Assembly: GCF_003932845.1 (NCBI RefSeq)
Contig: NZ_RQZH01000020.1
Coordinates: 1-49,519, forward strand
DNA from: Prevotella sp. OH937_COT-195
Lineage (GTDB): Bacteria > Bacteroidota > Bacteroidia > Bacteroidales > Bacteroidaceae
DNA length: 49,519 nucleotides
Reading direction: 5' to 3'
Below are positions 21,917 to 31,545 of the stretch, in pieces. Position 1 is the first letter of the stretch. Each line of letters starts with the position of its first letter. Under the pieces are notes generated by a model. It was not told the origin of the DNA. It ran no database searches and saw nothing but the letters and a program-made list of their open reading frames with translations. Made by a program: the position numbers and the translations under genes.

Positions 21917-23248
21917 TTGGACTTGTCATTCGTTACAAATGCTTTAGGCGAGGTCTCTTTCATGGAGCCTTCTGCGGGTGTCATTACGGCAACCTTATTG
22001 GCTGTCATATTGCTTGCCATGTCTGGTTTTGCGAGTGGATCGGAGATTGCTTTCTTTAGTCTCAGCCCGACAGATATAAGCGAACTTGATCCGGAGAGAA
22101 TCCATGCCGACGAAAAAATAGAGATACTTCTGGAGAAAAGCGAACGAACCCTTGCAACAATACTTATCACGAACAATCTTGTAAACGTGACAATAATCAT
22201 GTTGTGCAATTATGTATTTGCCAATATTGTCGATTTTCATGATGTATATTGGCTGCAATTTTTGTGCATAACAATAATCCTCACTTTTTTGTTGCTATTG
22301 TTCGGAGAAATAATGCCTAAAATATATGCAAGGCAAAGACCGCTTGCTTTTTGTCGTATGTCTGCAGGAGGAATAAGTATGCTTATGAAATTTTTCTGGC
22401 CTCTTGAAACTATATTGATGAGGACAGGCATTCTTGCAGAGAAAGTGGTACAGTCGGAACCTCATGTGTTGAGTGTCGATGACCTTGAACAGGCTCTCGA
22501 ACTTACTGATAAAGATGACATTAAGGATGAACAAAGCATTTTGCAAGGTATAATCCGATTTGGTGATGAAACAGCAAAAGAGGTTATGACATGCAGGAAA
22601 GACGTAGTCGATCTTGACATAAAATGTACTTATGCGGAAGTCCTTGATTGTATCGTAGAAAACAATTATAGCCGGATACCGATTTATCAGGATAACAGTG
22701 ACAACGTAAGAGGGATTCTTTACATTAAAGATCTTCTTCCGCATATCGGCAAGCCAAGCTCTTTCAGGTGGCAGAGTTTGATACGTCCGCCATATTTTGT
22801 TCCCGAAACAAAAAAAATAGATGACTTGTTGCGCGAATTTCAAGAAAACAAGGTACATATAGCCATTGTTGTTGACGAGTATGGCGGTACGAGTGGAATT
22901 ATTACACTCGAAGATATTCTTGAAGAGATTGTCGGAGAGATAAATGACGAGTACGACGAGGAAGAGGAATTTTATACACGCATTAATCGCAACACATATA
23001 TATTTGAAGGAAAGGTTCTCATTTCTGATTTCTGTAAAACTTTGGAAATAGAAGACGATGTTTTTACGGACGTAGAAGGGGAGGCGGACACACTTGCCGG
23101 TCTTATGCTCGAACTAAAAGGAGATTTTCCGACCGTACATGAAAGACTTGAATATAACAAATATACCTTTGAGATTCTTGAGATAGAAGAAAGACGTATA
23201 TCAAAGGTAAAAGTCATAATAAGAGATAAGGACACATTGCCTGCCTGA
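21917..23248 (+). CDS. gldE: GldE / CNNM-CBS-CorC family membrane protein
   Basis: An N-terminal CNNM (DUF21) domain with about four hydrophobic segments (ITATLLAVILLAMSGF near 23-38; WLQFLCITIILTFLLLLFGEIMP near 110-132) is followed by a CBS pair (EVMTCRKDVVDLD ...; PETKKIDDLLREF ...) and a CorC_HlyC domain (HIAIVVDEYGGTSGIITLEDILEEIVGEI). GldE supports gliding/T9SS in flavobacteria and the family is linked to metal ion transport. The frame opens with TTG 21917; the first ATG is 21962. The N-terminal DLSFV...EVSF segment resembles GldE homologues, so TTG is preferred. It lies between ssb and the phosphopantetheinyl transferase gene. Confidence 0.88.
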   Translation: MDLSFVTNALGEVSFMEPSAGVITATLLAVILLAMSGFASGSEIAFFSLSPTDISELDPERIHADEKIEILLEKSERTLATILITNNLVNVTIIMLCNYVFANIVDFHDVYWLQFLCITIILTFLLLLFGEIMPKIYARQRPLAFCRMSAGGISMLMKFFWPLETILMRTGILAEKVVQSEPHVLSVDDLEQALELTDKDDIKDEQSILQGIIRFGDETAKEVMTCRKDVVDLDIKCTYAEVLDCIVENNYSRIPIYQDNSDNVRGILYIKDLLPHIGKPSSFRWQSLIRPPYFVPETKKIDDLLREFQENKVHIAIVVDEYGGTSGIITLEDILEEIVGEINDEYDEEEEFYTRINRNTYIFEGKVLISDFCKTLEIEDDVFTDVEGEADTLAGLMLELKGDFPTVHERLEYNKYTFEILEIEERRISKVKVIIRDKDTLPA

Positions 23249-23255
23249 TTTTTAC

Positions 23256-23846
23256 ATGCCACTTTTGCGAAAACATATACAGAATGATGTTATTGTCGGA
23301 CTATGGAAAATATCCGATTACGACATGGTTTCGCAAAACGATCCTTATGTTCTTTGGGTAACACTTGAGGCTGAGTCTATGTTTCGTAGTGCAATCCGCA
23401 GAAAGGAATATGTGGCGGAAAGAATCCTGCTTCGCGAAATATTTAACGGAAAAGAACTGAATATAGAACACAATGCCGATGGAAAACCGTTTATTGCGAA
23501 TGGTTATAATATAAGTATAAGTCACACGCGAGGCTATGTGGCAATTATCGTATCAGATAAACATGAAGTTGGTATAGATATTGAGTATATAAATGATAGG
23601 GTATGTAAAATTGCAAATCGTTTCATGCGCGAAGACGAACATGCCGATAATATTATTTCTCTTATTGTACATTGGTGTGCTAAAGAGACTGTTTATAAAC
23701 TTTTCTCAGCAGACCATCTTGAACTATGTGAAATAAAGGTAGATTCTGATACGCTTGCCAATGTTACAAATATGCGTAGCGGAGCAGTGGCAAGACTTAT
23801 CGTAGAGACAACCTCCGAATATGTACTTACATATTCTTTTATTTAA
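23256..23846 (+). CDS. 4'-phosphopantetheinyl transferase superfamily protein
   Basis: The 196-residue Sfp-type protein transfers phosphopantetheine from CoA to a carrier protein serine. It has NADGKPFI, the ISISHTRGY motif with the conserved His, HEVGIDIEYI with the Mg-binding Asp and Glu, and WCAKETVYK. It starts seven bases after gldE and is certainly co-transcribed with it. The carrier protein is unknown; acyl carrier protein is the default inference. Confidence 0.9.
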   Translation: MPLLRKHIQNDVIVGLWKISDYDMVSQNDPYVLWVTLEAESMFRSAIRRKEYVAERILLREIFNGKELNIEHNADGKPFIANGYNISISHTRGYVAIIVSDKHEVGIDIEYINDRVCKIANRFMREDEHADNIISLIVHWCAKETVYKLFSADHLELCEIKVDSDTLANVTNMRSGAVARLIVETTSEYVLTYSFI

Positions 23847-23903
23847 TGGTAATACCGCATATTTCGAAAAAAAGTATTAAGTTTGCAATCGAAAAAATAA
23901 AAT

Positions 23904-24695
23904 ATGAAACAAGTAAGACCCAAAAAAAAACTCGGACAGCATTTCCTCATAGATTTAAATATAGCAAAAAGAATTGCAGACACAGTAGATTCATATCCTG
24001 ACATTCCGGTTCTTGAAGTTGGTCCGGGAATGGGGGTAATGACACAATTTCTCGTGGATAAACCGCGTGAGTTGAAAGTTGTTGAAATAGACCGTGAAAG
24101 TGTGGTATACCTAAACGAGCATTTTCCCCGACTTCGTGAGAATATTATTGGTGCGGATTTCCTAAGAATGCCCTTGGACGAAGTTTTCAACGGGAAATCT
24201 TTTGTCTTGACAGGTAATTATCCGTACGACATATCTTCACAGATATTTTTCAAAATGATAGACAATAAAGATCTCATACCTTGTTGTACTGGCATGATAC
24301 AGCATGAAATGGCACAGAGGATTGCTTCCAAACCGTGCAACAAGGCTTACGGAATATTGAGTGTCCTTATACAGGCTTGGTACGATGTGGAATATCTTTT
24401 TATGGTAGATGAAAACGTATTTAATCCGCCACCCAAGGTGAAAAGTGCCGTGATCAGAATGACTCGTAACAATGTAACGGAACTTGGCTGTGATGAAAAA
24501 TTGTTTAAAAGAATCGTGAAAACTGTGTTTAATCAACGTCGTAAGATGCTGCGCGTCACACTAAAACAGATATTTACAACACAGGCTTCGGAGGACTTCT
24601 ATCAGATGGAGATTATGACTAAACGACCGGAGCATTTGAGTGTGGCAGATTTCGTTAAACTTACAAATTTGGTATCAAAACAATTATATGAATAA
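23904..24695 (+). CDS. ksgA: 16S rRNA (adenine(1518)-N6/adenine(1519)-N6)-dimethyltransferase
   Basis: KsgA/RsmA dimethylates two adjacent adenines near the 3' end of 16S rRNA late in 30S assembly. The 263-residue protein has KKKLGQHFLIDLNIAKRIADT, the SAM site LEVGPGMGVMTQFL, the acidic VVEIDRE, the catalytic GNYPYDISSQI (NxPY; the family often has NLPY) and C-terminal FNQRRKMLR. Length and layout are normal. Confidence 0.95.
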   Translation: MKQVRPKKKLGQHFLIDLNIAKRIADTVDSYPDIPVLEVGPGMGVMTQFLVDKPRELKVVEIDRESVVYLNEHFPRLRENIIGADFLRMPLDEVFNGKSFVLTGNYPYDISSQIFFKMIDNKDLIPCCTGMIQHEMAQRIASKPCNKAYGILSVLIQAWYDVEYLFMVDENVFNPPPKVKSAVIRMTRNNVTELGCDEKLFKRIVKTVFNQRRKMLRVTLKQIFTTQASEDFYQMEIMTKRPEHLSVADFVKLTNLVSKQLYE

Positions 24696-24736
24696 TTTTT
24701 TTTGTTATTTTTGTTGGTCAGTTGAAAAAAAAACTT

Positions 24737-24744
24737 TAATTTTG
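24737..24744 (+). promoter_or_regulatory. -7 promoter element for frr
   Basis: TAATTTTG lies 34 bases before the frr ATG. Confidence 0.4.
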
Positions 24745-24778
24745 TGACATAAAAACATAATATTACGGAAATTCAATT

Positions 24779-25339
24779 ATGATAGACGTTAAAGCAACAT
24801 TAAAAGAAAGTGAAGAGAGAATGGAAATGGCATCAATGTATCTTGACGACCAACTTTCAAAGATACGTGCAGGACGTGCAAATACAGCCATACTTTCAGG
24901 TATCAAAGTAGAGAGTTATGGTGAGATAGTTCCACTTAACCAAGTGGCAAGCGTAACAGTACCGGATGCTCGCACAATAGCAATAAAACCATGGGATCGC
25001 AAGGCGATACGTGACATAGAAAAGGCAATTATGGGTAGTGATGTCGGTATTACGCCCGAGAATAACGGAGAAATAATACGCTTGTCGATACCGCAGCCTA
25101 CGGAAGAACGTCGCAAGGAACTTGTAAAACAATGTAACAAGGTTGGCGAGAAAACAAAAGTGGAAGTTCGTAATGTGCGTTCAGATATAAAAGAAAAACT
25201 AAAGAAAGCAATCAAGGACGGATTGGGAGAAGATAATGAAAAAGATGCTGAAGCCGAACTTCAAAAAATACATGATAAATATATCAAGAAGATTGACGAA
25301 TTGCTTGCTGCAAAGACAAAGGAAATAATGACTGTATAA
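24779..25339 (+). CDS. frr: Ribosome recycling factor
   Basis: RRF splits post-termination ribosomes with EF-G. The 186-residue protein has the typical start region [26 protein letters not shown], the [23 protein letters not shown] core and [24 protein letters not shown]. It lies 23 bases before rsgA, so two ribosome-cycle genes are paired. Confidence 0.97.
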   Translation: MIDVKATLKESEERMEMASMYLDDQLSKIRAGRANTAILSGIKVESYGEIVPLNQVASVTVPDARTIAIKPWDRKAIRDIEKAIMGSDVGITPENNGEIIRLSIPQPTEERRKELVKQCNKVGEKTKVEVRNVRSDIKEKLKKAIKDGLGEDNEKDAEAELQKIHDKYIKKIDELLAAKTKEIMTV

Positions 25340-25362
25340 TAAAGAAGCATCTGCCCTCACTC

Positions 25363-26298
25363 ATGAAGAACGGACTTGTCATAAAGAACACAGGCTCGTG
25401 GTACACTGTATTGACAGATGAAGGAACGGTCATAGATTCAAAGATAAAAGGGAATTTCCGCCTTAAGGATATAAGGAGTACAAATCCTGTTGCCGTAGGA
25501 GACCGTGTTGTAATAACACCAAACAAAGAAGGTATGGCATTTATTTCCGAGATTCTTGATCGTAGAAACTATATAGTCCGAAAGTCGCCCAACCTAAGCA
25601 AACAAAGCCACATAATAGCAGCAAACGTGGATCAGGTGTTCTTAATCGTTACAGTGAATTATCCTGAAACAAGTACTACGTTTATTGACCGTTTTCTTGC
25701 TTCTGCTGAAGCATACCGAGTGCCGGTGGTAATAGTATTCAACAAGACAGACATTCTTTCGGAGGAAGAAAAACACTATCAGAAAATGATGGCGGAACTA
25801 TATAAGACAATAGGCTACGAATGTATGGAAATATCTGCATATATGTTTGCCGAACGTCCGTCAGTGGAGAACTTGCTAAAAGACAAGATTACTTTATTCA
25901 GTGGTAATAGCGGGGTAGGGAAGAGTACACTGTTAAACCAACTCATCCCCGGTTTAAAACTTAAAACGGCAGAGATAAGTGAAGCACACAATACCGGTAT
26001 GCACACAACTACATTTAGTGAGATGTTGCATTTGCCTTTCGGAGGCTGGGCTATTGATACACCGGGCATAAAAGGTTTCGGAACATTCGACATGGAACCT
26101 GAAGAGATTTGTGGATATTTCAAAGAGATATTCTACTTTTCCAAGGATTGCCGATTTAACAATTGTACTCATACCCATGAACCCGGATGCGCTGTGAGGA
26201 AAGCCGTTGAGGAATGTTATATAAGTCGAAGCAGATATAATAGTTACCTTAGTATGCTTGAAGATAAAGATGAGGGTAAATATAGAGAAGCGTTCTGA
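25363..26298 (+). CDS. rsgA: Small ribosomal subunit biogenesis GTPase
   Basis: RsgA checks maturation of the 30S subunit. The 311-residue protein has the N-terminal OB-fold, then a circularly permuted GTPase domain in which NKTD (G4) precedes GNSGVGKST (G1) and DTPG (G3), and a C-terminal zinc motif ([14 protein letters not shown]). ATG 25363 is preceded by a 23-base gap from frr. Confidence 0.96.
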   Translation: MKNGLVIKNTGSWYTVLTDEGTVIDSKIKGNFRLKDIRSTNPVAVGDRVVITPNKEGMAFISEILDRRNYIVRKSPNLSKQSHIIAANVDQVFLIVTVNYPETSTTFIDRFLASAEAYRVPVVIVFNKTDILSEEEKHYQKMMAELYKTIGYECMEISAYMFAERPSVENLLKDKITLFSGNSGVGKSTLLNQLIPGLKLKTAEISEAHNTGMHTTTFSEMLHLPFGGWAIDTPGIKGFGTFDMEPEEICGYFKEIFYFSKDCRFNNCTHTHEPGCAVRKAVEECYISRSRYNSYLSMLEDKDEGKYREAF

Positions 26299-26335
26299 AT
26301 TATGGAGAAAAATGTTTAATTTTAAATTATAAATT

Positions 26336-27688
26336 ATGGCTTACACAACAACTACAACGACGAGTTACGGCTCTCGTGTAAAAAACGCATGTGGCGGTAT
26401 CTTTGGTGGTATTGCCTTGTTTTTGGCAGGTACTGCTTTACTTTGGTGGAACGAAGGAGAGGCTGTTGCCAATGCAAAACTTCTTGACGAAGTGAGTGAG
26501 AACGCAGTTGATATGGAGAATATCAACAATGTTAATTCGGATTTTAATGGACTGTTGGTACATGCGACAGGCGATGCAAAAACCAAAGACATTCTCCGAG
26601 AATCCACATTCGGTTTTCAAGTAAATGCAATCAACCTTAAACGTACAGTGGAATTTTACCAATGGGTTGAACAAAAGCATGAGGAGAAACGAGACAAGTT
26701 AGGTGGCGGCGAAGAAACCGTGACTACCTATACTTATGAAAAAGAATGGGTTTCGAGTCCGGTAAATTCTTCTTCATTTGAAGACCCAGAGTATAAAGGT
26801 ATTTACAACAAACCATTGGTAACTCTGGAGAATAAACAGATTTATGCAAAGAATGTAACTTTCGGTGCTTACAAACTGCCAGATTTTATAATACATGCCA
26901 TATCCGGTTCGGAAGATGCCCCCATTTCTATCAATGACGAAACTCTACAAAAACTTGATAACCAAATAGAAAATGTAGTGAGAGGGTTGGGGAATAACTA
27001 TAAAGGAGGAGCTGATGTGGAAAGTAATCAAACGAACCAACGGTCTGCTGTTTGTAAGGATGTTGCTACCAATGATACAACCGAAAGTAATTCCACGGAC
27101 ACATCTGTTCCTGTCAACACGAAAAATAATTATCAAGCAAAATATATACATCATGGTGATGGAGAGATTTACATCGGTTTGTCTCCTTCGTCCTCGCAAA
27201 TCGGAGATGTAAGAGTTAAGTTCACCGTAGTGAAACCGCATAAGATTTCAATTATATCGAAAGTCAAGGGTAACACTTTCCAAAAGTATATCGGTAAAAA
27301 CAAGAAAGAATTTTCCCGCGTTGAGAGTGGAGATGTGTCTAAAGAAGAGATGTTTGCTCATCAAGAAAGTGAAAATAATCTTCTTAAATGGGGACTTCGA
27401 CTATTGGGCATAGTTATGGTTTTCATAGGTATAAAAGGTATCTTCGGCTTCATTGTCACACTTGCAAAAGTTATTCCATTCGTATCCAACATTCTCAATT
27501 TCGGTGTAAATCTGATTTGTGGAATATTCGCATTTGTATGGAGTTTGTTTATAATTGCAATTGCATGGTTATTCTATCGTCCTTTAATAGGAATCCCACT
27601 ACTACTGATTATTGTCGGAGCAATAGTATTCTTTGCAATTAAGGGAAAGAAAAAAGGAACCTCGGTTCCACCCGTTCCCGGTACATAA
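26336..27688 (+). CDS. TMEM43 family membrane protein
   Basis: The 450-residue protein has a hydrophobic N-terminal segment (GGIFGGIALFLAGTALLWWNEG, residues ~20-41) and three to four C-terminal helices from about residue 352 (LLKWGLRLLGIVMVFIGIKGIF ..., ..., LIIVGAIVFFAIKG). Between them is a large soluble domain with TYTYEKEWVSSPVNSSSF. This matches the TMEM43/LUMA (DUF1625) architecture, better known from eukaryotic inner nuclear membranes. The bacterial role is unknown. It begins 37 bases after rsgA and ends at a terminator. Confidence 0.85.
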   Translation: MAYTTTTTTSYGSRVKNACGGIFGGIALFLAGTALLWWNEGEAVANAKLLDEVSENAVDMENINNVNSDFNGLLVHATGDAKTKDILRESTFGFQVNAINLKRTVEFYQWVEQKHEEKRDKLGGGEETVTTYTYEKEWVSSPVNSSSFEDPEYKGIYNKPLVTLENKQIYAKNVTFGAYKLPDFIIHAISGSEDAPISINDETLQKLDNQIENVVRGLGNNYKGGADVESNQTNQRSAVCKDVATNDTTESNSTDTSVPVNTKNNYQAKYIHHGDGEIYIGLSPSSSQIGDVRVKFTVVKPHKISIISKVKGNTFQKYIGKNKKEFSRVESGDVSKEEMFAHQESENNLLKWGLRLLGIVMVFIGIKGIFGFIVTLAKVIPFVSNILNFGVNLICGIFAFVWSLFIIAIAWLFYRPLIGIPLLLIIVGAIVFFAIKGKKKGTSVPPVPGT

Positions 27689-27709
27689 TATCAAATAATT
27701 GATTAAAAT

Positions 27710-27753
27710 AAAACAGCGGATTGAAAAAAACACAATCCGCTGTTTTACTTTTT
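27710..27753 (+). terminator. Rho-independent terminator after TMEM43-like gene
   Basis: A 13-bp perfect stem (27710-27722 with 27734-27746) with an 11-nt A-rich loop is followed by a T-rich tract. Confidence 0.88.
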
Positions 27754-27787
27754 TAAGCAAATATTTGGAAAAGTGAAATAAATTTTG

Positions 27788-27795
27788 TACTTTTG
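27788..27795 (+). promoter_or_regulatory. -7 promoter element for gldB-like gene
   Basis: TACTTTTG lies 25 bases before the GTG start at 27821. Confidence 0.45.
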
Positions 27796-27820
27796 CAACA
27801 GTTTTTAATAGTAAATTGTC

Positions 27821-28636
27821 GTGCGTAAGGCTTTCTTTATTATATTCTCTGTCATTATTATATGCTCTGGATGTGATTATAAATTACGTCCGAATGAGGA
27901 TTCTGTTAATAAAAAAATAGAAATAAAACGTTACGACCGTCTGCAATGTCAATATCTTACCACCGGAGATTTTGCAGCATTGCAGCAGATGAATACGGAA
28001 TTTCCAATAGAAACACGTACACTGATTGAAGACATACTACATATAGGAGAAGTAGATGACCCGAACATAAGCAAAACTTTCTTGAAATATTATCAAGATA
28101 GTACGTTACAAGTACTTATGACTGACGTAGAGGTGGAATATGCCAATATTGACGACATAAACAAAAGTCTTGACGAGGCTTTCAATAAACTGAAGACATA
28201 TATTCCTAACATTCCAATTCCTGAATTTTATGCACAAGTGGGCGACCTTGAACATAGTATTATTATTGGTGATGGTATTATCGGAATTTCACTTGATAAA
28301 TATATGGGATCAAACTATCCTATATATCGTAAATACTACAATCACTGTCAACGTGAAAGTATGAATAGGGAAAACATAACCCCTGATTGTGTATGTTTTT
28401 ATTTACTCAGTCTTTATCCTATGAAAAATATCGAAAATCGTTCACAGGTAGAGCGAGACTTGCATTTCGGAAAGATTATGTGGGTATCAAATCTCATAGT
28501 TGGCAAGTCGATATTCCAGACAAAGTATGTTGACTGCATAGATTCTTACATGCGAAAGAATTCAAATTTGACAGTACAACAACTACTTATTGAAAATGAC
28601 TATGAAGAAATAATAAAAAATACAGGAATAAAATAA
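27821..28636 (+). CDS. gldB: GldB-like gliding motility lipoprotein
   Basis: The protein starts with GTG and has a lipobox ending CSGC (Cys ~18). It matches GldB in the IEIKRYDRL start of the mature part, the SLDEAFNKLKTYIPNIPIPEFY segment and IIGDGIIGISLDKYMGSNYPIY. In flavobacteria GldB is essential for gliding and T9SS function; many non-gliding Bacteroidales keep a copy. No HExxH-type motif was seen. The GTG start is favoured because it follows the promoter by 25 bases and begins a clean signal peptide. Confidence 0.8.
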   Translation: MRKAFFIIFSVIIICSGCDYKLRPNEDSVNKKIEIKRYDRLQCQYLTTGDFAALQQMNTEFPIETRTLIEDILHIGEVDDPNISKTFLKYYQDSTLQVLMTDVEVEYANIDDINKSLDEAFNKLKTYIPNIPIPEFYAQVGDLEHSIIIGDGIIGISLDKYMGSNYPIYRKYYNHCQRESMNRENITPDCVCFYLLSLYPMKNIENRSQVERDLHFGKIMWVSNLIVGKSIFQTKYVDCIDSYMRKNSNLTVQQLLIENDYEEIIKNTGIK

Positions 28637-28749
28637 CTTGTTAATTTACTTTTAATTAAAATGATTTTGATTGACAATCATCAACAAACGGACAGAGACT
28701 ATAAATAGATATAAAAGTCTAATGAAAATCTAAAATTAACTTTTAATCT

Positions 28750-28780
28750 TTTGTTTTTCTCCGGAAAGTATGTATTTTTG
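28750..28780 (+). promoter_or_regulatory. Promoter of rpoD
   Basis: TTTG (28750-28753) and TATTTTTG (28773-28780) with a 19-nt spacer lie 26 bases before the ATG, so the primary sigma gene is read from its own type of promoter. Confidence 0.65.
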
Positions 28781-28806
28781 CAGATACTTTAAAAAATTTA
28801 ATACTA

Positions 28807-29670
28807 ATGAGACAACTTAAAATCTCCAAGTCAATAACAAATCGCGAAAGTGCTGCGTTGGAAAAATATCTACAAGAAATAAGTCATGAGGAGCTTATTT
28901 CCGTAGAAGAAGAAGTAATATTGGCTCAGCGGATTAAAAAAGGAGACCGTGAAGCTCTTGAAAAACTCACGAAAGCCAATCTGAGGTTTGTAGTTTCTGT
29001 TGCCAAGCAATACCAAAATCAAGGATTGGCACTGCAAGACTTGATAAACGAGGGCAATCTTGGTTTGATAAAAGCTGTCGAGAAATTTGATGAAACACGT
29101 GGTTTCAAATTTATATCATATGCCGTATGGTGGATTAGACAAAGCATACTACAAGCTATTGCTGAACATAGCCGTATAGTAAGAATGCCACTGAATCAGG
29201 TAGGCTCTGTCAACAAAATAAATAGAATGCAGAGCAAATTCGAGCAAGAGAATGAACGACGTCCAAGTATAGATGAGATTGCAGAAGGTACAGACTTGCC
29301 TGAAGACAAGATTGAAGATGCCATGAAAGTTAATACACGTCATGTTTCTGTTGATGCCCCTTTTGCAGAGGGAGACGACAATAGTCTGCTTGACATTTTG
29401 CCTAATGAAGATGCGGCAATGGCAGACAAATGGCTTCTCTTGGAATCTCTTCGAGATGAGATAAAGCGAGCATTGCAGATACTTAATGACCGCGAGCGTA
29501 AGATAATTGAGGCTTTCTTTGGTATAGAACAGCCGGAAATGACACTTGAAGAAATTGGAGAGAAATACAATCTTACGCGTGAAAGGGTTAGACAGATAAA
29601 GGAAAAAGCAATAAGACGATTGCGCAATAATACTAAGAGCAGACTTCTAAGATCTTACCTCGGTAGTTAG
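28807..29670 (+). CDS. rpoD: Primary RNA polymerase sigma factor (Bacteroidota type)
   Basis: The 287-residue sigma70 protein has region 1.2 ([18 protein letters not shown]), region 2 with [17 protein letters not shown] and [13 protein letters not shown], region 3 and region 4 with [23 protein letters not shown]. It lacks region 1.1 and the long non-conserved insert of proteobacterial RpoD. This is the normal size for the Bacteroidota primary sigma (SigABfr), which reads TTTG/TAnnTTTG promoters such as those annotated here. A small secreted-protein gene follows after eight bases. Confidence 0.96.
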   Translation: MRQLKISKSITNRESAALEKYLQEISHEELISVEEEVILAQRIKKGDREALEKLTKANLRFVVSVAKQYQNQGLALQDLINEGNLGLIKAVEKFDETRGFKFISYAVWWIRQSILQAIAEHSRIVRMPLNQVGSVNKINRMQSKFEQENERRPSIDEIAEGTDLPEDKIEDAMKVNTRHVSVDAPFAEGDDNSLLDILPNEDAAMADKWLLLESLRDEIKRALQILNDRERKIIEAFFGIEQPEMTLEEIGEKYNLTRERVRQIKEKAIRRLRNNTKSRLLRSYLGS

Positions 29671-29678
29671 ATAATTAT

Positions 29679-30110
29679 ATGAATATGAAAAAGATAATAT
29701 ATACAATCATTGCTATTTTGTGTTTCGTTTTTACCATAGATACAATGGCAAAAGACGGCAATAAGGTTATGCCTTCAATTTATGTTTTTGGAGTCTCAAC
29801 TTCTTTCAATGATAGCCTGGTATTTTTCACAGACATAATTACACTCGACAATGCATTGAAAGAGGGTAAAACAGATTTCATCTTAAGCAGAGGGAATTAT
29901 AGTATTCAACTTAGAGAGTATTTGGAAAGTAAAGGATATTTGAAAAGGACTTGTGTTTTTGTTTATGGCAAAGACCTTAAGAAAGTGAAAAAAAAATATG
30001 AGAAAATGAAGTCTCGATATACAAAGAAAAACGGATGTGATATAATTTTAATAGAGAAATCGGAGTTCGTGTTTACTCCGATCACACCATCGTTTTCATC
30101 TGGTCAATAA
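29679..30110 (+). CDS. Secreted protein of unknown function
   Basis: The 143-residue product has a Sec signal peptide ending DTMAKD (about residue 25). The mature part has IYVFGVSTSFNDSLVFFTDI, a lysine-rich middle (KDLKKVKKKYEKMKSRY) and SEFVFTP near the end. It resembles a hypothetical family common in Bacteroidales, with no known function. It starts eight bases after rpoD and is followed after 20 bases by the HprK-like kinase gene, so it could be part of either unit. Confidence 0.7.
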   Translation: MNMKKIIYTIIAILCFVFTIDTMAKDGNKVMPSIYVFGVSTSFNDSLVFFTDIITLDNALKEGKTDFILSRGNYSIQLREYLESKGYLKRTCVFVYGKDLKKVKKKYEKMKSRYTKKNGCDIILIEKSEFVFTPITPSFSSGQ

Positions 30111-30130
30111 GACAACATTTATAAAAAAGA

Positions 30131-31024
30131 ATGAGATACAACAAATCACATTTCTTCAATATAGCAGAACTTGACATTAAAATTACGTTCAAAGATTCCG
30201 AATACAATAGTATTAAACTGTTGTCTTCATTTGCTCCGTTTGAAATAGTAGAAGAAAGTAGAAAAATATTCTTTCACCTTATTGTAGATGATGACTTGCA
30301 GCCAATCAAAGAAGGTGTAGAACGTATTGATTGTTTTGATACAGGTAACGGAGATACCATAGTGGATAAACTTCCGGAGGGAGGATACCAATATATAATT
30401 AAGGATATAAAAAAGAAAGAATGTTGCTTGTTGCAAACAAACAAAGATTTTACTTCATGCCATTGTGCATTAAACGGAACTTACAACATGCGTTGTTTCG
30501 GATTGAATAATGCTTTGATGCTTATTTTTGCTTTTGCAGGAAGTCATGTCAATACCATACTTATACATGCTTCACTTGTTAGAAATGCAGGGAAAGGGTA
30601 TGCGTTCATTGCAAAAAGCGGTACCGGAAAAAGTACGCAGGTAAGTAATTGGTTACGATATATCCCACATTGTGACTTGATGAACGATGACAATCCGATA
30701 ATAAGGATACTTGATGACGGTAAACCTTATATATATGGTAGTCCATGGAGTGGAAAGACACCATGTTACAGAAATGTAAAAGCCCCATTGGGAGCAATAG
30801 CCAGAATTGACAGAGCGAAAATAAATAGTATCGAAAGAGAACGTCCTGTACAAGCATTCGCCTCTTTGTTGCCATCATGTTCATCAATGAAATGGGACAA
30901 AGAAATATTTAACAATGTATGTAATATCATTACTCGGATTATCGAAACAACGAAAATTTATATACTCCATTGCCTTCCGGATAAAGAGTCTGCTATCTTA
31001 TGTCACAAAGAAATATCAAAGTAA
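30131..31024 (+). CDS. HprK-like serine kinase family protein
   Basis: The 297-residue protein carries a C-terminal HPr kinase/PEPCK-type P-loop domain: His146 in LIHASLV, Walker A SGTGKST at 163-169, Asp186-187 in LMNDDNP and GSPWSGK at 203-209. The N-terminal ~120 residues form an extra domain not found in HprK. No PTS HPr partner is encoded here. Kinases of this type modify peptides in some lasso-peptide clusters, and the PqqD- and S26-like genes downstream are consistent with a peptide-tailoring unit; this is inference. The next gene overlaps it by 25 bases. Confidence 0.75.
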   Translation: MRYNKSHFFNIAELDIKITFKDSEYNSIKLLSSFAPFEIVEESRKIFFHLIVDDDLQPIKEGVERIDCFDTGNGDTIVDKLPEGGYQYIIKDIKKKECCLLQTNKDFTSCHCALNGTYNMRCFGLNNALMLIFAFAGSHVNTILIHASLVRNAGKGYAFIAKSGTGKSTQVSNWLRYIPHCDLMNDDNPIIRILDDGKPYIYGSPWSGKTPCYRNVKAPLGAIARIDRAKINSIERERPVQAFASLLPSCSSMKWDKEIFNNVCNIITRIIETTKIYILHCLPDKESAILCHKEISK

Positions 31025-31503
31025 TTGAGAAACAATTCTGCAACTCCGTAATCATCCCGGAAGTAATAAAGATTATAAATGAAGGACATACTGTAACGTT
31101 ACCATTAAAAGGTTATAGCATGAGACCATTTCTTGAGGATGGACGTGACAAGGTTTTATTAACCATTCCCGAAAATCTAAAAGTAGGCGATCCTGTACTT
31201 GCCGAGATTGAACCGCAGCATTATGTTTTACATAGAATAATAGATATTAATGGTAATGACATAGTATTAAGAGGAGATGGCAACTTGTCAAATGAATATT
31301 GTAAAAAAAGTGACATAAGATGTGCTGTAATTGGTTTCTATCGTAAAGGCAGGACTACACTTGATCGTATAGATGGAAAAAAATGGAGATTTTATTCTTT
31401 CTTATGGATGCGCCTTTCTCCAATCAGGAAATATCTGCTTGCCTTTCATCGCAGAATATGGTTACGCATTTTTCCGGTTAAAGCAAAAAATAAAAACATG
31501 TAA
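31000..31503 (+). CDS. S24/S26-like signal peptidase family protein
   Basis: The 167-residue protein has the S26-type nucleophile motif GYSMRPF with Ser40, then VLHRIID with His78 and LRGDGN with Asp93, which resembles the Ser-His-Asp arrangement of SipW/ER-type signal peptidases rather than the Ser-Lys dyad. No hydrophobic membrane segment is visible, so it is probably cytosolic, which is unusual for S26 enzymes. It overlaps the kinase gene by 25 bases and precedes the PqqD-like gene by 42 bases. A role in trimming a peptide is inferred. Confidence 0.75.
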   Translation: MSQRNIKVIEKQFCNSVIIPEVIKIINEGHTVTLPLKGYSMRPFLEDGRDKVLLTIPENLKVGDPVLAEIEPQHYVLHRIIDINGNDIVLRGDGNLSNEYCKKSDIRCAVIGFYRKGRTTLDRIDGKKWRFYSFLWMRLSPIRKYLLAFHRRIWLRIFPVKAKNKNM

Positions 31504-31545
31504 TAAACATCATAATGATATCAATTATAAAAAAGTAATAACAAA

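Noticed and set aside
31514..31537. A 7-codon frame (MISIIKK) between the S26 and PqqD genes as a RiPP precursor
   Set aside because: It is too short to hold a leader and core peptide and has no supporting signal.
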